Origin: Zychaea mexicana
Taxonomy: Eukaryota > Mucoromycota > Mucoromycetes > Mucorales > Lichtheimiaceae
Assembly: GCF_025766255.1 (NCBI RefSeq)
Contig: NW_026516674.1
Coordinates: forward strand, 372,001 to 436,000
DNA length: 64,000 nucleotides
Direction of reading: 5' to 3'
This document shows positions 61,780 through 64,000 of the stretch, in pieces (the stretch's first letter is position 1; every line of letters starts with the position of its first letter). The notes under the pieces were generated by a model. It saw only the letters and a program-made list of their open reading frames with translations. It was not told where the DNA came from and made no database searches. Made by a program: the position numbers and the translations under genes.

Positions 61780-62287
61780 CTGGCTTCACTGGAAAACACT
61801 TTGCATAAATCGAAGCGAAGCCCTCCAAGCACGCAATCTCGCGACAGCAGTTCATTAATCTACCTCAGCACTCGATCGGCTACACAGATATTTAGAGCAG
61901 TTCCTGGCAGTCTGCGTCGAAGCATACGCGCAACAGGGCAAAGTCGTAAAGGTGTATAGTGATGCCCTATTCTTTGTCGACAACTTTCCCGGCTATTTGA
62001 GGACATATGGTATCGCCACACGTATTTTTGATCAGACAACAGAGATTCAAGAAAGCAATAGCGATATGTGCAGGGTTCTGAATAACGGTGAAGGAGGGTT
62101 CCGCAACTTCCGATATAATCCGCTGGCGGGCACATTGTTCTACCTCTCCAATGAAGCTCACCATATGCTTGAAAAGCGTATGGACATGATGAAAGTGCAA
62201 GCTTACGATGTGCTCACCGTGATACTAAACGAGCTCTCTTTTGGTGACATCCTTCGGTGCATGACTGTGTCGCCAATGCATCAATGA
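61780..62287 (+). pseudogene. Relic of an unrecognised protein-coding gene
   Basis: One + strand frame reads ALDRLHRYLEQFLAVCVEAYAQ, then VYSDALFFVDNFPGYLRTYG, then FYLSNEAHHMLEKRMDMM and ends at TGA 62285-62287. It looks coding (mixed polarity, balanced composition) but has an in-frame TAA near 61857 and no start or splice signal that rescues it. The family is not recognised. It lies in the repeat-rich end of the window near a dead transposon, consistent with decay. Confidence 0.35.
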
Positions 62288-64000
62288 TTGTTCTACAATG
62301 GTACGCTACAAAACTAATATCCACATTCGAATGACATAGGATCCTGCGAATTACGAACAGAATACAACGGGGGGATGGATCTAGCATGGCACTTGGATGC
62401 GTCCTATGTCTTGAACAAGTAAACAGCAACGCCTATGAGATACTCTAGTAACTACAGCACCAGCAGCGATAATACCCACATTTCGTCGCCATGTTGTAAA
62501 AGCGAAGGAATAAGGCTAAAAAGAAGGCACTACTGTAGGAAGGCTGACTGAATTAATCTTCTTCTTCTAGCTCACGTATTAGGAAGACACTAAGAACCGC
62601 CTACTATGTAGTGCTACATTGTCTCTTTTCACGCAGTCTGATACTCTATCCACAGCTCCAAGTTAATCAATGGGCAATGTCTGTGAGCGTGATAAAAATA
62701 CCCTGATGGTGACTGCGCTGTGGGTGTTTCTTAATTATAACAACCATTGATTAACCAATCACCACCGCGAGTGAAAAAAAAATAGTTCGGGATCTCGGTA
62801 AGTTTATTATTGTTCGAAAAGTAAAGTTCAAGACTGAGGCAAGAGGTAAAAAGAAAAAGGACGTACTTCGTCGTAATATTCGGAAGGCTGTATGATATCC
62901 ATGATAACCCTTTTTGGGGGCAGGTTGCCAATTTCCGTTGTTGTTTTATACTCTTTACTGATAATGGATGATGGGCAGGAATAGTAAAGGGAAGAGAGCG
63001 AATCGACCAAGAAGCAATCATAATCCTTTTTTTTTGGAACGCAATTTGAATTTAGTGTGTCTGTGTGTCGAAACCACTGCTCGCTACACGGTGTGGTATC
63101 GTGACCTCAGTCATGAAAAGAAAGGGTTGTCCTGTGATTGGTAGAAGAAGCAATCAGATCATGCGTAGTGCTCGGCTGCTTTGTCTCTTATTAATCATCT
63201 CAATGTAATCCAAGTATTACAACACACGTCTGAAATGGAAACGCATGTATTCATGACTTGAATGAGTCATTTTAATCGCCCTTCGTCAGCTGCCTGCCTG
63301 CTTTATCCTGCTGCGCGAAAGATGCCCTGTAACAAATATGCTTTATGTAGCCGGAAGATCACTACATGTCATCGAGCACAAATATAGATTTCCGTAAATA
63401 TTGATCTCTCCTCGTCCCCATGTGCAATATTACGCTGGGTAAGCTGAAGGAGAAATGCATCAAACTGTCAATATCTTTCGACAGGTCATCCTGCAAAACA
63501 ATTGAACGGGTCTAAGTTACACAAGGATCTCGTCGTTCAAGTAAGGCAGTCTCTCTTTCACATTCTCTAACGTCTTTGCGCATCTCTCTCCAATGTGAAG
63601 TAATAATAAACGATTTTACACACAACATTGTCCAAAACGAAACACGAATGTGCTCGATATGCGATGAGAGTTCTAAACGGAAAGATGACTTGTGGGTTTT
63701 GGCCATACAACCCAACGTACAGTAACATTTTGCAATGACAAGCGAAGGAAATTAACTCCAATAACGGCGCCTTCTTGGTATTGGTACTTTACCAAAAAAA
63801 AAAAAAGGTCAGTTTGAAAGGAGGATCATCACGGCAACCAACAAAAGCACCAACTTATTAATATATTGCATTATTCGTATCTTACACCTGAAAACGCTTT
63901 TCGACCACACTATTCTCGTTGAGGTAGTCGCCACATCGGAATCTGTAATTTTAACTACTAGCGATCCTTATAAGAAGAGTTTTTTACTGGATTATTCCTT
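62288..64000. other. Right-end spacer without recognised genes
   Basis: AT-rich, with short frames only (for example 62731-63021 and 63512-63761, both -). Any gene starting beyond 64000 would have its upstream region here. Confidence 0.45.

Noticed and set aside
1..64000. CRISPR arrays, rRNA genes, bacterial operons or prophage
   Set aside because: No regularly spaced repeats or rRNA sequence; the intron-rich eukaryotic gene structure rules out a bacterial origin.

Overview
The window is eukaryotic and almost certainly from a Mucoromycota fungus, most likely Mucorales. The evidence is: many short GT-AG introns (about 50-180 nt), an EF-1alpha gene with a 5'UTR intron, a protein colinear with the fused lycopene cyclase/phytoene synthase of these fungi, a RasGEF with a Lys/Ser-rich N-terminus, a four-helix membrane protein starting with a Cys run, and lineage-style uncharacterised genes. 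Exon joins were made by hand. Each was accepted only if the splice sites and reading phase agreed.

Layout. Positions 1-4069: 3' end of a ferric-reductase-type gene followed by a siderophore transporter, both on +, so a small iron-uptake block. 4070-6967: no gene seen. 6968-9165 (+): a diverged phytoene-synthase/lycopene-cyclase-like gene whose synthase motifs are kept but whose cyclase acidic motifs are gone. 10574-11433 (+): a small GPI-anchored wall protein. 11751-13345 (-): tef1, with a UTR intron up to 13494. 15201-19124 (-): a 12-exon secreted GH35 beta-galactosidase. 19125-24029: almost empty. 24030-25270 (+): ChaC-type gamma-glutamylcyclotransferase. 26922-27989 (+): Dim1/TXNL4A U5 snRNP protein. 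28848-30059 (-): F-box/LRR-like protein. 30497-35874 (-): a 1475-residue protein joining a Lys-rich region, a degenerate small-GTPase domain and a Ras exchange factor. 36741-41205 (-): Kap123/importin-4. 41909-43638 (-): an uncharacterised protein with a probable frame break, followed by a small upstream gene. 47308-49543 (-): a predicted pseudokinase. 50557-51213 (-): a Gln/His-rich protein. 54879-55911 (-): a tetraspan membrane protein. From about 52 kb rightward the DNA becomes repeat-rich: a 140-bp inverted repeat pair, a broken DDE transposase, a two-copy direct repeat and a gene relic.

How it fits together. The housekeeping genes (tef1, Dim1, Kap123) give a normal chromosomal arm. Iron uptake, wall/secreted hydrolase and glutathione turnover genes are the metabolic content. 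No biosynthetic cluster, CRISPR, rRNA or convincing tRNA was seen. The most unusual items are the cyclase-dead CarRP/CarRA-like protein, the GTPase-RasGEF fusion, the HRN pseudokinase, two inferred GC-AG introns, and the missing conventional start of the Dim1 gene.
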